Below, one piece after another: positions 60,183 to 60,395 of a stretch of 60,395 nucleotides of DNA. Both the position numbers and the translations under genes were made by a program. This stretch comes from Terriglobia bacterium (GTDB lineage: Bacteria; Acidobacteriota; Terriglobia; UBA7540). The notes under the pieces are model-generated. The model was not told the DNA's origin. It was given only the letters and a program-made list of their open reading frames with translations, and ran no database searches. Each line of letters starts with the position of its first letter. Position 1 is the first letter of the stretch. The DNA lies in contig JASHON010000147.1 in NCBI GenBank assembly GCA_030041095.1, positions 1 through 60,395 on the forward strand, written 5' to 3'.

Positions 60183-60395
60183 CTCTGCCCTGAAAAGTTC
60201 CTGTGGCGATCCTGGGCAGCGACCGTACGCTCTCAGAGGGGAGGGTGCGGTGCGAATCTCCCATTCAAGCGTCATTCCCAAATTCTGCTGATGTCTCAAA
60301 TGGAAATGACGAACTGGTACATGCCGCTGCAAACGCAGTCCGGAATCACGCTGCCAACCACTGGTTAACCCTTTCATTGCCAGCACATTCTTGCA
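60183..60395 (+). other. Window end without a recognised gene
   Basis: The last 213 bases hold no convincing gene. CGTCATT (60270-60276) and AATGACG (60305-60311) form an inverted repeat, part of a possible dispersed hairpin. A gene starting beyond the window cannot be judged. Confidence 0.4.

Overview
The window is a flagellar biosynthesis and regulation locus from a motile, Gram-negative-type bacterium. It carries outer-membrane features (a DUF481 barrel protein, a heme lipoprotein), a near-continuous set of flagellar export and basal-body genes, and several proteins in the style of Acidobacteriota (a twin-arginine-exported GH106-like rhamnosidase, TPR-tailed glycosyltransferases, an MshEN/zinc-ribbon protein, a DUF4129-DUF4350-MoxR-DUF58 cluster). 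An Acidobacteriota origin is an inference; no rRNA or other phylogenetic marker is present.

Layout. (1) 1-9756: a plus-strand glycan-modification operon: a coiled-coil protein, a GT2-GT4 fusion, an unrecognised glycosyltransferase-like protein, a toroid-methyltransferase fusion, a kinase-methyltransferase-GT2-TPR fusion and a UDP-GlcNAc 2-epimerase. (2) 9943-12492: two murein hydrolases (DacA-SPOR and an M23 peptidase). (3) 16725-12580, minus strand: two more TPR-containing glycosyltransferases. (4) 16984-23624: flbD, motA, motB, then an OmpR-type regulator, two sigma-54 activators and a soluble histidine kinase. (5) 23647-30327: flgB, flgC, fliE, fliF, fliG, fliH, fliI, fliJ. (6) 30407-36473: an accessory insert with the rhamnosidase-like enzyme, a broken beta-propeller gene, a CxxCH lipoprotein, a decayed amino-acid permease and an Smr-domain protein. 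(7) 36696-49306: fliK, flgD, flgE, fliL, fliN, fliO, fliP, fliQ, fliR, flhB, flhA, fliA, fliM and a second SpoA-domain gene. (8) 49349-51324: an MshEN protein with four clustered cysteines and an HDOD protein. (9) 51332-60182: a SYLF protein, a methyltransferase, the MoxR/DUF58 cluster and a DUF481 protein.

How it fits together. Reading the intergenic DNA gives a consistent regulatory picture. Matches to the sigma-54 -24/-12 element with exact GG-N10-GC spacing lie upstream of the glycan operon (11-26), the minus-strand glycosyltransferase genes (16827-16813), the histidine kinase (21008-21023) and fliL (40326-40341). A perfect sigma-28 element, TAAA-N15-GCCGATAA, lies upstream of flgE (38805-38831), and a two-mismatch version precedes flbD-motAB. 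The kinase, two sigma-54 activators and fliA needed to use these promoters are all encoded here. The most interesting hypothesis is a sigma-54-coupled flagellar glycan-modification system built from unusual multidomain fusions. One of these glycosyltransferases has a C9 tract. The sugar and its acceptor are unknown, and flagellin itself is not in the window.

Several flagellar parts are atypical: a FliO with no membrane helix, a short FlgD, NPTE instead of NPTH in FlhB, a sigma-54 activator with no DNA-binding domain, and no flhF/flhG between flhA and fliA. No tRNA, rRNA, CRISPR array or intact insertion sequence was seen. No gene-free stretch exceeds about 300 bases.
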